Source: Halobacterium sp. CBA1132 (lineage in GTDB: Archaea > Halobacteriota > Halobacteria > Halobacteriales > Halobacteriaceae). From it: a DNA stretch of 64,000 nucleotides. This document shows positions 25,778 through 34,172 of this stretch, piece by piece; within the stretch, counting starts at the first letter, position 1; the number at the start of each line of letters is the position of its first letter. The notes beneath the pieces were generated by a model, which searched no databases, was not told where the DNA came from, and saw only the letters and a program-made list of their open reading frames with translations. The DNA is taken from assembly GCF_001485535.1 (NCBI RefSeq), contig NZ_BCMZ01000002.1:62001-126000 (forward strand). The letters are read 5' to 3'. A program made the position numbers and the translations under genes.

Positions 25778-25891
25778 ACGTCTCTACTCGCGACAGGAGC
25801 GTAATATAGCCCGCCGATTTTCTGACTCAGAACGCCGGCTCGCCGTTATATCGTCTCTGCCTCCGTACTGATAGTTGAAGGTGCAATAACT

Positions 25892-26452
25892 ATGTCCACA
25901 CTCGACTCCGACATGAATCAGCTCGAGAGCAGAGTCGGCGGTCTGACCGTCGGCGGGAAAGTTCACAGTCTCAGTGCGTGGTTCGTGCTCGCGCTCCGTC
26001 TCATGATGGGCTACGCGTTCGCGTACTCCGGGTTCACGAAGATCACCGGCGAGTTCGCCGCGGGCGGTTACCTCACGAACGTCGCGGCGACGAACGGCAA
26101 CCCGCTCGCGGGGATGTTCGCGTGGATGGGTAGCACGCCGTGGTTCGTCGAGTTCGCGAACGTCGCCGTGCCGTGGGGCGAGCTGTTCATCGGCCTCGGC
26201 CTGCTCGTCGGCGCGTTCGTCCGCCTCGCGGCGTTCTTCGGCGCGCTCATGATGCTCATGTTCTACTTCGGGAACTGGGATATGGGTCACGGGTTCATCA
26301 ACGGGGACTTCGCGTACATGCTCGTGTTCCTCGCGGTCGCCGCGTTCGCCGCGGGCCGCATCCTGGGCCTCGACCAGTACATCGAGAACTACGACGTCGG
26401 CGGCGAGACGCTCGTCGAGCGCTACCCCGCCCTCGAATACATCCTCGGCTAA
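25892..26452 (+). CDS. DoxX/DoxD-family membrane protein
   Basis: This 186-residue protein has four membrane helices in the DoxX layout: WFVLALRLMMGYAFAYSGFT, a segment at VPWGELFIGLGLLVGAFVRL, then FFGALMMLMFYFGNW and FAYMLVFLAVAAFAAGRILG. The family includes quinone-linked oxidoreductase subunits and respiratory or stress-associated membrane proteins. Divergence from the winged-helix regulator suggests regulated expression. The substrate is not visible. Confidence 0.85.
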   Translation: MSTLDSDMNQLESRVGGLTVGGKVHSLSAWFVLALRLMMGYAFAYSGFTKITGEFAAGGYLTNVAATNGNPLAGMFAWMGSTPWFVEFANVAVPWGELFIGLGLLVGAFVRLAAFFGALMMLMFYFGNWDMGHGFINGDFAYMLVFLAVAAFAAGRILGLDQYIENYDVGGETLVERYPALEYILG

Positions 26453-26480
26453 CCACGCCGAGACCTTTGGGAGTACAACA

Positions 26481-26876
26481 ATGCAAAATCCAATTCAAGC
26501 ACGCGGGATTCGTTCTCTGGGACTCATCGTCGTCGGAGCGCTGGCTCTGGCCGTCGTCGCCGGAATGGCGCTAACACACGCGACTGTCCCAGATGCAATG
26601 ATGTGGGGGTGGCACGACGGGATGTGGAACGACGGCCACATGGCCGGATGGGGTAGCTGGGGCTGGGGGATGATGCTGTTCGGGCTCCTGTGGATGGCAC
26701 TCCTCGTCGCCGTCCCCCTCGGTTTCATCTACTGGCTGGGAACGCGGTCGCAATCGAACGGCCCCGCTGAGGATTGCGCACTCGCCGTCCTCCAAAAGCG
26801 GTACGCCCGTGGCGAGATCGACGGCGAGGAGTTTGACCGCCGTCGCGCCCGTCTCACACCAGATGATGGACGGTAA
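26481..26876 (+). CDS. SHOCT-domain membrane protein with Met/His/Trp-rich loop
   Basis: The 131-residue protein has a first membrane helix (LGLIVVGALALAVVAGMAL), a loop rich in methionine, histidine and tryptophan (MMWGWHDGMWNDGHMAGW), a second helix, and a C-terminal SHOCT motif (LAVLQKRYARGEIDGEEFDR). SHOCT domains are short oligomerisation modules. The Met/His-rich extracytoplasmic loop could bind copper, consistent with the surrounding metal genes; this is inference. A paralogue lies at 29063. Confidence 0.8.
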   Translation: MQNPIQARGIRSLGLIVVGALALAVVAGMALTHATVPDAMMWGWHDGMWNDGHMAGWGSWGWGMMLFGLLWMALLVAVPLGFIYWLGTRSQSNGPAEDCALAVLQKRYARGEIDGEEFDRRRARLTPDDGR

Positions 26877-26890
26877 CGGACGGTCGTTTC

Positions 26891-27340
26891 CTACTCGCTG
26901 ACTTCTGTTTTCACGACGGTTGCCGGACGCGTCGTCAGCCGAAGGACGCGGTCGGTGACACTTCCGAGCAACGCACGATATTCGTCGGGCCGGCGTTTGG
27001 TACCGAGCACGAGGAGATCGGCGTCACAGTCGTCTGCGTGGTCCACGATGGTCTCAGCGGGGCGGCCATGTTGCATTGCCGTCTCGACATCGACATCGGT
27101 TTCTGCGGCTCGACGTCGGAGTTCGGAAAGCGTCTCCTCGCCGTGTTCTTCGAGGCCGTGTTCGGGACCTTCGGCTTCGTCGACGTACTCGTCCCCGCTG
27201 TACGCAGTTACGACATCCTCGTCAACGACGTAGAGCACATGGAGGACTGCGTTGTGAGCGGCTGCGAGCTCGAGTGCATGCGTTTCAGCATCTTCAGACG
27301 CAACAGTTCCATCGGTCGACAGGAGAATTCGGTCGTACAT
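26891..27340 (-). CDS. UspA-family universal stress protein
   Basis: The 149-residue protein opens with YDRILLSTDGTVASEDA, has the usual helix and strand order, and ends with the nucleotide-binding signature VLGTKRRPDEYRALLGSVTD followed by TTRPATVV. This is a complete single Usp domain of normal length. Such proteins bind ATP and modulate stress responses. Its presence in metal or redox islands is common in haloarchaea. Confidence 0.9.
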   Translation of the reverse strand: MYDRILLSTDGTVASEDAETHALELAAAHNAVLHVLYVVDEDVVTAYSGDEYVDEAEGPEHGLEEHGEETLSELRRRAAETDVDVETAMQHGRPAETIVDHADDCDADLLVLGTKRRPDEYRALLGSVTDRVLRLTTRPATVVKTEVSE

Positions 27341-27495
27341 TCAGTCAGAATTCAAAGGCGGGTAACATAAATTCGGCTTCCAATTCTCTCTGCTCAAGAG
27401 TCACGGTAGCGTGTTCAGTATGGCCGCGTCAGCGGATGTGTCCAAGCACGACTGACGTACTCAATCGAGACTGTGAACCATCAACGAGCTGTCCG

Positions 27496-28881
27496 TCAGT
27501 GGTCGTGTCCCTCCATCACCATCGGATGCCCGGTGGCGTATTCGTCCGGGTTTTCCCCGAAGGTCTCCTTGCAGGTCTGCGAGCAGAAGTAGTACGTCTC
27601 ACCGTCGTGCGCCGCCGATGGCTCGCTGTCGTCAGTCCGCATCCCACAGACGGGGTCGCGGTACTGGCCGGGCGCACCGAGACCGCGACGATAAACATAC
27701 AGCAGGAACCCGGAGAGCGCGAACGCGATGAGGTTGAGATAGAACGTGTAGTTGAGTTTGAAGTACGTCTGCTCCGTCGCCGTCTCGCCGCCCGCCAGAT
27801 CCGGAACGATTCCCAGCGCGTCGAACAGCAGCTCCATGAGGAAGCCGGTGAACGCCATCGTCATGAAAAAGACGCCGAGGATGTACAGCATGATCTTCCA
27901 GCCGTAGTACTTCCGGTAGACGTTCAGCACGGGAATCGTGATGAGGTCAGCGTAGACGAACGCGATGATCCCGGCGAAGCTGACGCCACCGCCCCACAGC
28001 GCGACGGCGAACGGGACGTTACCCATACTGCCAACGAAACTGAGGACGGCGATGGTGACACCCATAATCGCGTTCTCGGCAGTCACGAGCAGGCCGTCGC
28101 CCTGAATGAACAGCGTGTTCCACACCCACTGCGGGACGAAAACGATGACGAACCCAGAAATAAGGAAGCCAGCGACGATGTCCTTCCAGATCATCGACCA
28201 CTCCTTGCGGTACTGATTCCCGATTTTGTACCAGCCACCCCACGACAGCAACTCGTCACGCCACCCGCCGCGACTCGACGTCTCCTGACGGTAGGTCTCC
28301 ATACAGCCCTCCGAGCAGAATTTGAGCGTCTCACCGCCGTCGGTCGTGAGCGTGTATTCGTCTTTGCCTTCCATCCCGCAGGTCGGGTCTTCGGTGACGC
28401 CCGCCTCACGGTCGCGCTCGTTGAGCGTTTCTCGAACTTCGGCAAAGAGATTCTCGGGGAGCGTGAGGTGGACGATCACCGCCATCACGGCGATGAGGAT
28501 GAGACCGCCCAGCAGTTCCGCCAAGAGGAACTCCCAGCCGAGCAGAATCAGAATCATCAGCCCGAGTTCGACGATCAGATTCGTCGACGCGAACATGAAC
28601 GCGAGAAAGTTGACCGCGTGCGCTCCCTTCTTGAACAGGCCCTTCCCGATGGCGACAGCGCCGAAACTGCAGCCGCTGCTCGCCGCACCGAACGCAGTCG
28701 CCTTGGTGAGCCCGCTCAGATCACCGTCGCCCAACACCTGTGCCATTCGCTCCTTGGAGACATAGACTTGGACCAGACTCGTGATCGTGAGACCCATAAT
28801 GATCGCCCACGCCGCCGTCCAGAGGAATCCTACACCGATTCGGAGGGCTTCGAAGATGCCCTCGACCATCGTCACCTGCAT
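27496..28881 (-). CDS. Permease of the ArsP/DUF318 type with two YHS/TRASH metal-binding segments
   Basis: The 461-residue membrane protein has two blocks of membrane helices. The first contains GAASSGCSFGAVAIGKGLF and the second SFVGSMGNVPFAVALWGGG, the duplicated conserved motifs of DUF318/ArsP-like permeases. Between the blocks is a YHS/TRASH-like segment (DPTCGMEG and FCSEGCMETY). A second such segment ends the protein (DPVCGMRT and FCSQTCKETF), followed by a His-rich tail. This suggests efflux of a soft metal ion or organometal. Relatives have been linked to copper or zinc efflux; the substrate here is unproven. Confidence 0.8.
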   Translation of the reverse strand: MQVTMVEGIFEALRIGVGFLWTAAWAIIMGLTITSLVQVYVSKERMAQVLGDGDLSGLTKATAFGAASSGCSFGAVAIGKGLFKKGAHAVNFLAFMFASTNLIVELGLMILILLGWEFLLAELLGGLILIAVMAVIVHLTLPENLFAEVRETLNERDREAGVTEDPTCGMEGKDEYTLTTDGGETLKFCSEGCMETYRQETSSRGGWRDELLSWGGWYKIGNQYRKEWSMIWKDIVAGFLISGFVIVFVPQWVWNTLFIQGDGLLVTAENAIMGVTIAVLSFVGSMGNVPFAVALWGGGVSFAGIIAFVYADLITIPVLNVYRKYYGWKIMLYILGVFFMTMAFTGFLMELLFDALGIVPDLAGGETATEQTYFKLNYTFYLNLIAFALSGFLLYVYRRGLGAPGQYRDPVCGMRTDDSEPSAAHDGETYYFCSQTCKETFGENPDEYATGHPMVMEGHDH

Positions 28882-29062
28882 AGATGTATCATCGTACGGA
28901 TCATCTTTTGCAGTTTTCCTTCAGATAGTTCAGGTTAGAGCCGTTGAGAGTGTGAATTCAAAAGATTAGCGGTGGGTAGAACACGCAGGTCGAAGGCACA
29001 ACCGCATTGAATAGTAAGGACGTAGTATTACTTGAGACCCAAACTCACGGAGGGATTACAAT

Positions 29063-29449
29063 ATGCCGACAAATTCAGACGACACGCGACTTGTTACGCT
29101 CCTCCTCGTTATCATCGGTGCCGTATTCATCGTCCCGCTGTTCTTCATGGGCTTCGGGATGATGGGGTTCGGCCCAATGATGGGCGGGATGTGGGGCGGT
29201 CACATGTGGGGTGACGGGACGATGCCTGGCTGGATGTTCATCGTCGGCATCGTGATGCAGTTACTGTTCCTCGCTGCCCTCGTCGGCGGTGGCTACCTCA
29301 TCTATCGTGCGATTACGGGAAGTGAGAGTAGCTCAGACCAAGCCTTCGAGGAGCTCCGGGTCGCCTACGCCCGCGGAGAGCTGACCGACGAGGAATACGA
29401 ACAGCGACGCGAAGCACTCGAACGCGACACGGAGTCACAGGAAGACTGA
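29063..29449 (+). CDS. SHOCT-domain membrane protein, Met-rich
   Basis: This 128-residue paralogue of the protein at 26481 has the same layout: a membrane helix, a glycine/methionine/histidine-rich segment (GMMGFGPMMGGMWGGHMWG), a second helix (VMQLLFLAALVGGGYLIYR) and a C-terminal SHOCT motif (LRVAYARGELTDEEYEQR). The methionine clusters could coordinate Cu(I). It is followed 8 bases later by another membrane protein gene. Confidence 0.8.
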   Translation: MPTNSDDTRLVTLLLVIIGAVFIVPLFFMGFGMMGFGPMMGGMWGGHMWGDGTMPGWMFIVGIVMQLLFLAALVGGGYLIYRAITGSESSSDQAFEELRVAYARGELTDEEYEQRREALERDTESQED

Positions 29450-29457
29450 TTCGAGGA

Positions 29458-30111
29458 ATGACGGGCACACCCGATCGCCATACCACAACGGTGCACCCGT
29501 CGCTCCCGGCCTGGCTCAGCCGATATACAACGTTGGGCCTCTACGGACTACTCGTCGGGACGGGACTCTGTCTGATCGCATTCGTAACAAGTCCAGTCCC
29601 TGATCCCTCATTCCCTTGGGCGACGCTGCCGGAATCGCTCCGACTTCCCTTCGAGCAACCACGGATCGAGCACTGGCCCGTGTCATACACTATCGGCATC
29701 TGGCTGTGGATCCTCGGATTTCCGGCGTTGTTCCTTGCTGGCTACAGACGATTCGGTGCTCGGACGCCATTCGGCTCGACGACATGGCTCGCGGGACTTC
29801 CCACGCTGGCGATGCTCGGCTGGACGACGTACTGTCGATTCTTCTGGCCGAAACTCCATCCACCGACCTGGAATGCCCCCTCCTACACGTTCGTCTGCTG
29901 GCTGTACTGCTCCTCATATGACGTGGTCTGGAGTAATACAGCCTACGTAATTGCGCTTCTCGGCATCGTCGCGACGCTCCTCGCCATGCGACATCAGGAC
30001 GCAGATGAGTATGCCCTTCTCGGATTTGGACTCCTCGCACTCCCCCTCGGATTACCAGCTTTGTACGAGGGATACCGACGGACAACGGTACGGCAACCTG
30101 AGGAACTGTGA
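29458..30111 (+). CDS. Hypothetical multi-pass membrane protein, 217 aa
   Basis: About five membrane segments are visible, for example LGLYGLLVGTGLCLIAFV, YTIGIWLWILGFPALFLAGY and AYVIALLGIVATLLAM. No family is recognised. A conserved-looking central part (YCRFFWPKLHPPTWNAPSY) contains cysteines and tryptophans. It directly follows the SHOCT gene, so the two are probably co-transcribed within the metal island. Confidence 0.6.
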   Translation: MTGTPDRHTTTVHPSLPAWLSRYTTLGLYGLLVGTGLCLIAFVTSPVPDPSFPWATLPESLRLPFEQPRIEHWPVSYTIGIWLWILGFPALFLAGYRRFGARTPFGSTTWLAGLPTLAMLGWTTYCRFFWPKLHPPTWNAPSYTFVCWLYCSSYDVVWSNTAYVIALLGIVATLLAMRHQDADEYALLGFGLLALPLGLPALYEGYRRTTVRQPEEL

Positions 30112-30220
30112 CCGGAGGTTGGTTTCAGCTCTGTTGATAACATTGGTGTATGATGATTCTGGCTCAAGCGAGGGTGATTTAGGGGATTCACTTATCGGTA
30201 CAGGCAGCGTATCGTTCAGT

Positions 30221-30508
30221 ATGCCTGAAGAAGTCCTGTTCAAATCAGAGAGTGGCCAGACTCGAGAAGAAATCGCGTCGTATCTCCGTAGCGTCGCTGA
30301 TAAACTCGAACAAGGGGACGCAGTCACACTCAAATCCGGTTCCGAGTCCGTGACAATGGAACCACCAGCGCGCCCGACGTTCGAGGTCAAAGCCGAGCGC
30401 GAGGGACCAACGGACGGACCCGGTGAATTGAGTATCGAGTTCGAACTCGAATGGGATGAGAACGACAATAGGGAGGACGGTGGGAGCAGTCAGTTAGAAA
30501 TTGAGTGA
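30221..30508 (+). CDS. Amphi-Trp domain protein, 95 aa
   Basis: The start at 30221 (MPEEVLFKSESG) is chosen because the frame upstream reads into the preceding gene's shadow. The product has the amphi-Trp layout: REEIASYLRSVADKLEQGDA, then a strand pair including FEVKAEREG, then a final SIEFELEWDEN. This small haloarchaeal domain is common but has no known biochemical role. The C-terminal tail is very acidic. Confidence 0.8.
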   Translation: MPEEVLFKSESGQTREEIASYLRSVADKLEQGDAVTLKSGSESVTMEPPARPTFEVKAEREGPTDGPGELSIEFELEWDENDNREDGGSSQLEIE

Positions 30509-30588
30509 TCAATTCGCAGCCTTCAACGACCGGTGGTTTCGTGTCGTGTCGTATCTGATGAAATCCCAATAGTCCCGAGTTTTCTCGC

Positions 30589-31113
30589 TCAGGAGTCTCT
30601 GTGAGCACGAACGAACGCACGTCGGAGGACAGTCAGAAGCACATACGTTTCGTACTTCTGGGTCCGGCAGTGCTCGCAGGGCTGCATATCCGCGACGATC
30701 TCCTCAATAGCGTCGTCGTACTCGTCGGTGAGCGTAGTGAGCGCGTCCGTGATCTGGGGCTGGACAGCGTCGATCATCTCTTCGACGGCGGCGGCGGCCG
30801 AATCTGGTAGTGAGTACGAGAGAACGATCGTGTTTGCGTGGTAGTACTTCGTCGTCCCACCACGACCCTCCTCGAAGCGAACGACGTCGACGAGGCCGGC
30901 GTCCCGGAGCTCGTTGATGTGGTGGCGAACCGTGTTCTCCGTCCGGTCGACGCCGCGAACGTCGAGGCGTTCGTGGACCTCGGTCGCGGTCAGGGCCTCC
31001 TCGGCCAGAATATCGAGGATCATCGCCCGCATCGGCTCGTCGATGGCATCCGAAACCCGAGTGTCTCGCACCGCGATGTCGTCGAGACGGTGGTCAGTAT
31101 CGAAATCACTCAT
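30589..31113 (-). CDS. ArsR-like metal-responsive regulator
   Basis: The start at 31113 (MSDFDTDHRL) gives 174 residues. The winged helix is at residues about 25-95 (EPMRAMILDILAEEALTATE, then NTVRHHINELRDAGLVDVV). A C-terminal segment with CEHCRTQKYE could sense a soft metal. It is divergent from the HMA/P1B-ATPase operon across a 200-base gap that holds a 9-bp inverted repeat, so it probably represses that operon and itself. This resembles copper regulators of haloarchaea; metal specificity is inference. Confidence 0.8.
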   Translation of the reverse strand: MSDFDTDHRLDDIAVRDTRVSDAIDEPMRAMILDILAEEALTATEVHERLDVRGVDRTENTVRHHINELRDAGLVDVVRFEEGRGGTTKYYHANTIVLSYSLPDSAAAAVEEMIDAVQPQITDALTTLTDEYDDAIEEIVADMQPCEHCRTQKYETYVLLTVLRRAFVRAHRDS

Positions 31114-31250
31114 ACGAGAACTGAGCGCGAGCACGCGGGAAAAGGTAGCGGGGCAGGAGTCGGGTAGGTGTCTGTCGAGGTATCGAGTACAGGATGGACC
31201 AGCGATAGCGAAAGCCCTAGACGACCCGTTTGACTGTTCCAACGACCTGT

Positions 31251-31287
31251 ATAAGTATTCAAACATATCATCTAAAAAATACTTATT
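31251..31287. promoter_or_regulatory. Inverted repeat operator candidate in divergent metal promoter
   Basis: Perfect 9-bp arms ATAAGTATT (31251-31259) and AATACTTAT (31279-31287) enclose 19 bases. They lie between the ArsR-like regulator and the HMA/ATPase genes, 28 bases before the HMA start. The AT-rich arms overlap the likely TATA region. A dimeric winged-helix regulator could bind here. Confidence 0.5.
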
Positions 31288-31314
31288 GGGGTACGGGCAC
31301 TACCTCAAACTGTA

Positions 31315-31530
31315 ATGAGCGACACAACCCAATTCCGCGTCCTCGACTTCGACTGCCCCACCTGTGCGAGCACCGTCGAACGCGCCCTGTCGAACGTCGA
31401 CGGCGTCCAGCACGTCGAAGTCCACTACGCGACCGGCCGCGTCGAGATCGAGTACGACGCCAGCGTCGGCGACCCCGACACCTTCGCACAGACCATTGAA
31501 AACCAGGGGTACACGCCCCAGCCCGCCTAA
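31315..31530 (+). CDS. HMA-domain metal chaperone
   Basis: The 71-residue single HMA domain has FDCPTCAST in place of the usual GMxCxxC (cysteines two apart, preceded by D), and the full beta-alpha-beta-beta-alpha-beta pattern. It lies 4 bases upstream of the P1B ATPase gene and surely forms an operon with it. It likely delivers metal to the ATPase or acts as a detached N-terminal domain. Confidence 0.9.
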   Translation: MSDTTQFRVLDFDCPTCASTVERALSNVDGVQHVEVHYATGRVEIEYDASVGDPDTFAQTIENQGYTPQPA

Positions 31531-31534
31531 CACC

Positions 31535-33454
31535 ATGAACAAACAATCGATCACGCAGTACTACCGGAAACACCGGAAGGCCATCGTCACGGCGACGAGC
31601 GGTCTCCTCTACGGCGGTGGCTGGAGTCTGGGCTACCTCACGAGTTTTAATACGGCCAGCGCCGCCATCCTCGTCCTGGCGACGCTCGTGGGTGGCTACG
31701 ACATCGCCAAAACCGCCTACCACGAGGTCACCAACCGGACGCTCGGAATCAAGACGCTGGTGACGCTAGCCGCCATTGGGGCCATCATCATCGGGGAGTA
31801 CTGGGAGGCCGCCGCCGTCGTCTTCCTGTTCAGCCTCGGCAGCTACCTCGAGGGACGGACGATGCGGAAGACCCGGACTGCCCTCCAGGAGCTGTTGGAG
31901 ATGACGCCCGACACGGCGACCGTCCGTCGCGACGGGGAACTCCAAGAAGTCCCCGCCCGCGAGGTCGAAGAGGGCGAAGTCGTCGTCGTAAAGCCGGGCG
32001 GGAAGATTCCGGTTGACGGCACCGTCGTCGACGGCGAGAGCGCCGTCAACCAAGCACCAGTCACCGGCGAGAGCGCGCCCGTCCACAAGGCCGACGGCGA
32101 CGAGGTCTACGCCGGGACGGTCAATCAAGAAGGCGCACTGGAGATCCGAACGACGGGTGCGGGCTCGGATACGACGCTCGAACGGATCATCCGCCGTGTC
32201 GAGGAGGCCCAAGAGGCTCAGTCGCCGACCGAGAGTCTCATCGACCGGTTCGCGAAGTATTACACGCCGGCCGTCATCGTGCTCGCTATCGGTGCGTACG
32301 CCGTCACGCAGAACGCGATCCTGTCGCTGACCCTGTTGGTCATCGGCTGTCCCGGCGCGCTGGTCATCGGGCCACCGGTCAGCATCGTCTCGGCCATCGG
32401 CAACGCCGCTCGGTCTGGCGTGCTGATGAAGGGCGGCGAACACCTCGAACGCGCCGGCAAGATCGACCTTGTCGCCTTCGACAAGACCGGCACCCTCACG
32501 AAGGGCGAGACCACCGTCGCCGATGTTGAGGGGTTCGGCGTTGCTGATGACGAGGTCCTCTCACTCGCGGCGACCGCCGAGAAGAAGAGCGAACACCACC
32601 TCGCTGACGCCATCGTCGACGCGGCCCGCGAGGATCCGACCGCCGCGACGGACGGCGGAACGACGGTCGCCCAAGCGGACGATACGGACGCGGGGCGCAG
32701 GTCGGTCCCCGATCCGGATGACTTCGACGTAGTCGCTGGCAAGGGCGTCATCGCCCACGCCGATGGCCAGGAAGTTGTTGTCGGCAACCGCGCACTGCTG
32801 GCCGACCGCGACATTGACGTCCCCAGCCGGGTCGCCGACTACGTCCGCGAGCGTGAGGGGCGCGGCGAGACAGTCGTCCACGTCGTTCGGGACGGGGACA
32901 TCATCGGCGCGATTGCGATGCGGGACGAGCTCCGGGAGGCCGCTTCTGGGGTCGTCGCGGCGCTCCAAGACGCTGGCATCGAGACGGTGATGCTCACCGG
33001 CGACAACGAGCGGACGGCCGCTGCCGTTGCCGAGGAGGTCGGTATCGACGAGTACCGTGCCGAACTCCTCCCCGAGGACAAGCAGTCCGTCATCGAGAGC
33101 TACCAGGCCGACGGCCACGTCGTCGCGATGGTCGGCGACGGCATCAACGACGCGCCATCGCTGGCGACCGCCGACGTCGGCATCGCGATGGGTGCTGCGG
33201 GGACGGACACCGCCATCGAGACGGCTGACATGGCGTTGATGGCCGACGACCTCGAACGAATCCCGTACGCGGTCAAACTCAGCAAGGCGACGCGCTGGAA
33301 CGTCCTCGAGAACGTCGGGCTGGCAGTGTTGACCGTGACCGTCCTCCTCGCGGGCGTGCTCACCAGCTACGTCACCCTCGCGTCGGGAATGCTGGTCCAC
33401 GAGGCCAGCGTCCTCCTCGTCATCCTCAACGGGATGCGACTGCTCCGCTACTGA
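31535..33454 (+). CDS. Heavy-metal P1B ATPase with CPG transport motif
   Basis: The 639-residue ATPase starts at the ATG at 31535. It has TGES (178-181), transport motif CPG (272-274) in GCPGALVIGPP, DKTGT (316-320) and GDGINDAP. The CPG triplet differs from the CPC/CPH/SPC motifs that define the well-studied classes, so the metal cannot be read from it directly. Overall sequence resembles the cadmium/zinc/cobalt or copper exporters. An insertion of about 25 residues in the nucleotide-binding domain (AATDGGTTVAQADDTDAG) looks lineage-specific. Confidence 0.85.
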   Translation: MNKQSITQYYRKHRKAIVTATSGLLYGGGWSLGYLTSFNTASAAILVLATLVGGYDIAKTAYHEVTNRTLGIKTLVTLAAIGAIIIGEYWEAAAVVFLFSLGSYLEGRTMRKTRTALQELLEMTPDTATVRRDGELQEVPAREVEEGEVVVVKPGGKIPVDGTVVDGESAVNQAPVTGESAPVHKADGDEVYAGTVNQEGALEIRTTGAGSDTTLERIIRRVEEAQEAQSPTESLIDRFAKYYTPAVIVLAIGAYAVTQNAILSLTLLVIGCPGALVIGPPVSIVSAIGNAARSGVLMKGGEHLERAGKIDLVAFDKTGTLTKGETTVADVEGFGVADDEVLSLAATAEKKSEHHLADAIVDAAREDPTAATDGGTTVAQADDTDAGRRSVPDPDDFDVVAGKGVIAHADGQEVVVGNRALLADRDIDVPSRVADYVREREGRGETVVHVVRDGDIIGAIAMRDELREAASGVVAALQDAGIETVMLTGDNERTAAAVAEEVGIDEYRAELLPEDKQSVIESYQADGHVVAMVGDGINDAPSLATADVGIAMGAAGTDTAIETADMALMADDLERIPYAVKLSKATRWNVLENVGLAVLTVTVLLAGVLTSYVTLASGMLVHEASVLLVILNGMRLLRY

Positions 33455-33482
33455 CCACGAGACACGATCACAACCACAACTC

Positions 33483-34136
33483 ATGACATCGAATTCGACT
33501 GCGACTGACACGACCCAGACGAGAACCAATTGGCAGGTCGACTACGACGTCGACCCGATCGAAATCCGCGACCCCGTCGCGGAGGCCCTCGGCGTCCTCG
33601 AACCGGGCGAACCGTTCGTCGTCACCTACCGGGACGCGGTGAAAGAAGCGGGCCACTCCTGTCCGACAGCCTCGGGCGCCTACCGGATCGTCCAGCTCGG
33701 GCTCGACGCCCTGTATCCCGACGACTATCCAGTCCGGAGCAAAATCGAGGTCCAGACGGCCGGCCCGCAGGACGATGCCGCGTACGGCGTGATGAGCCGC
33801 ATCATCTCGTACGTGACTGGCGCGACCGGCGATGACGGATTCAGCGGGCTCGCCGGCGGCTATGGCGGCCGCCGCGACCTCCTCGTCTTCGACGCGTTCG
33901 ACCCGGACACGGCGGACCCGACGTTCCGGTTCCGGCGAACCGACACGGACGAGACCGTCGAAGTGGCCTACCACGTCAGCGACGTTCCTGGCGGTGGACC
34001 CGCGATCGGGAACCTCCAGGGGATTCTCGACGGATCGGCAAGCGACCAGCAACGGGAGGCCTTTGCTGACGCCTGGCACCGCCGGGTACAGGTCGTCCTC
34101 AGCGACGACTCGCTGTTCACCGTCGACGCGGTGTGA
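33483..34136 (+). CDS. FmdE-like protein
   Basis: The 217-residue soluble protein has GHSCPTASGAYRIVQLGLD near residues 57-75, which resembles the GHxCPG opening of FmdE domains. It is followed by SKIEVQTAGPQDDAAYGVMS and a glycine-rich GDDGFSGLAGGYGGRRD. FmdE domains bind metal and occur in formylmethanofuran dehydrogenase and in stand-alone proteins of unknown role. The gene follows the P1B ATPase by 28 bases on the same strand, so a metal-related function is plausible. Assignment rests on motif resemblance only. Confidence 0.55.
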   Translation: MTSNSTATDTTQTRTNWQVDYDVDPIEIRDPVAEALGVLEPGEPFVVTYRDAVKEAGHSCPTASGAYRIVQLGLDALYPDDYPVRSKIEVQTAGPQDDAAYGVMSRIISYVTGATGDDGFSGLAGGYGGRRDLLVFDAFDPDTADPTFRFRRTDTDETVEVAYHVSDVPGGGPAIGNLQGILDGSASDQQREAFADAWHRRVQVVLSDDSLFTVDAV

Positions 34137-34172
34137 ACGCGACGGTCTACCCCTCACACTCGAAATATGTTA

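Noticed and set aside
27076-28938. Long plus-strand frame (620 codons)
   Set aside because: It is the antisense shadow of the permease gene and UspA region, rich in arginine and histidine runs with no domain. The minus-strand genes carry clear motifs.
33027-33239. Ser/Thr/Arg-rich plus-strand ORF
   Set aside because: It is an out-of-frame shadow within the P1B ATPase gene.
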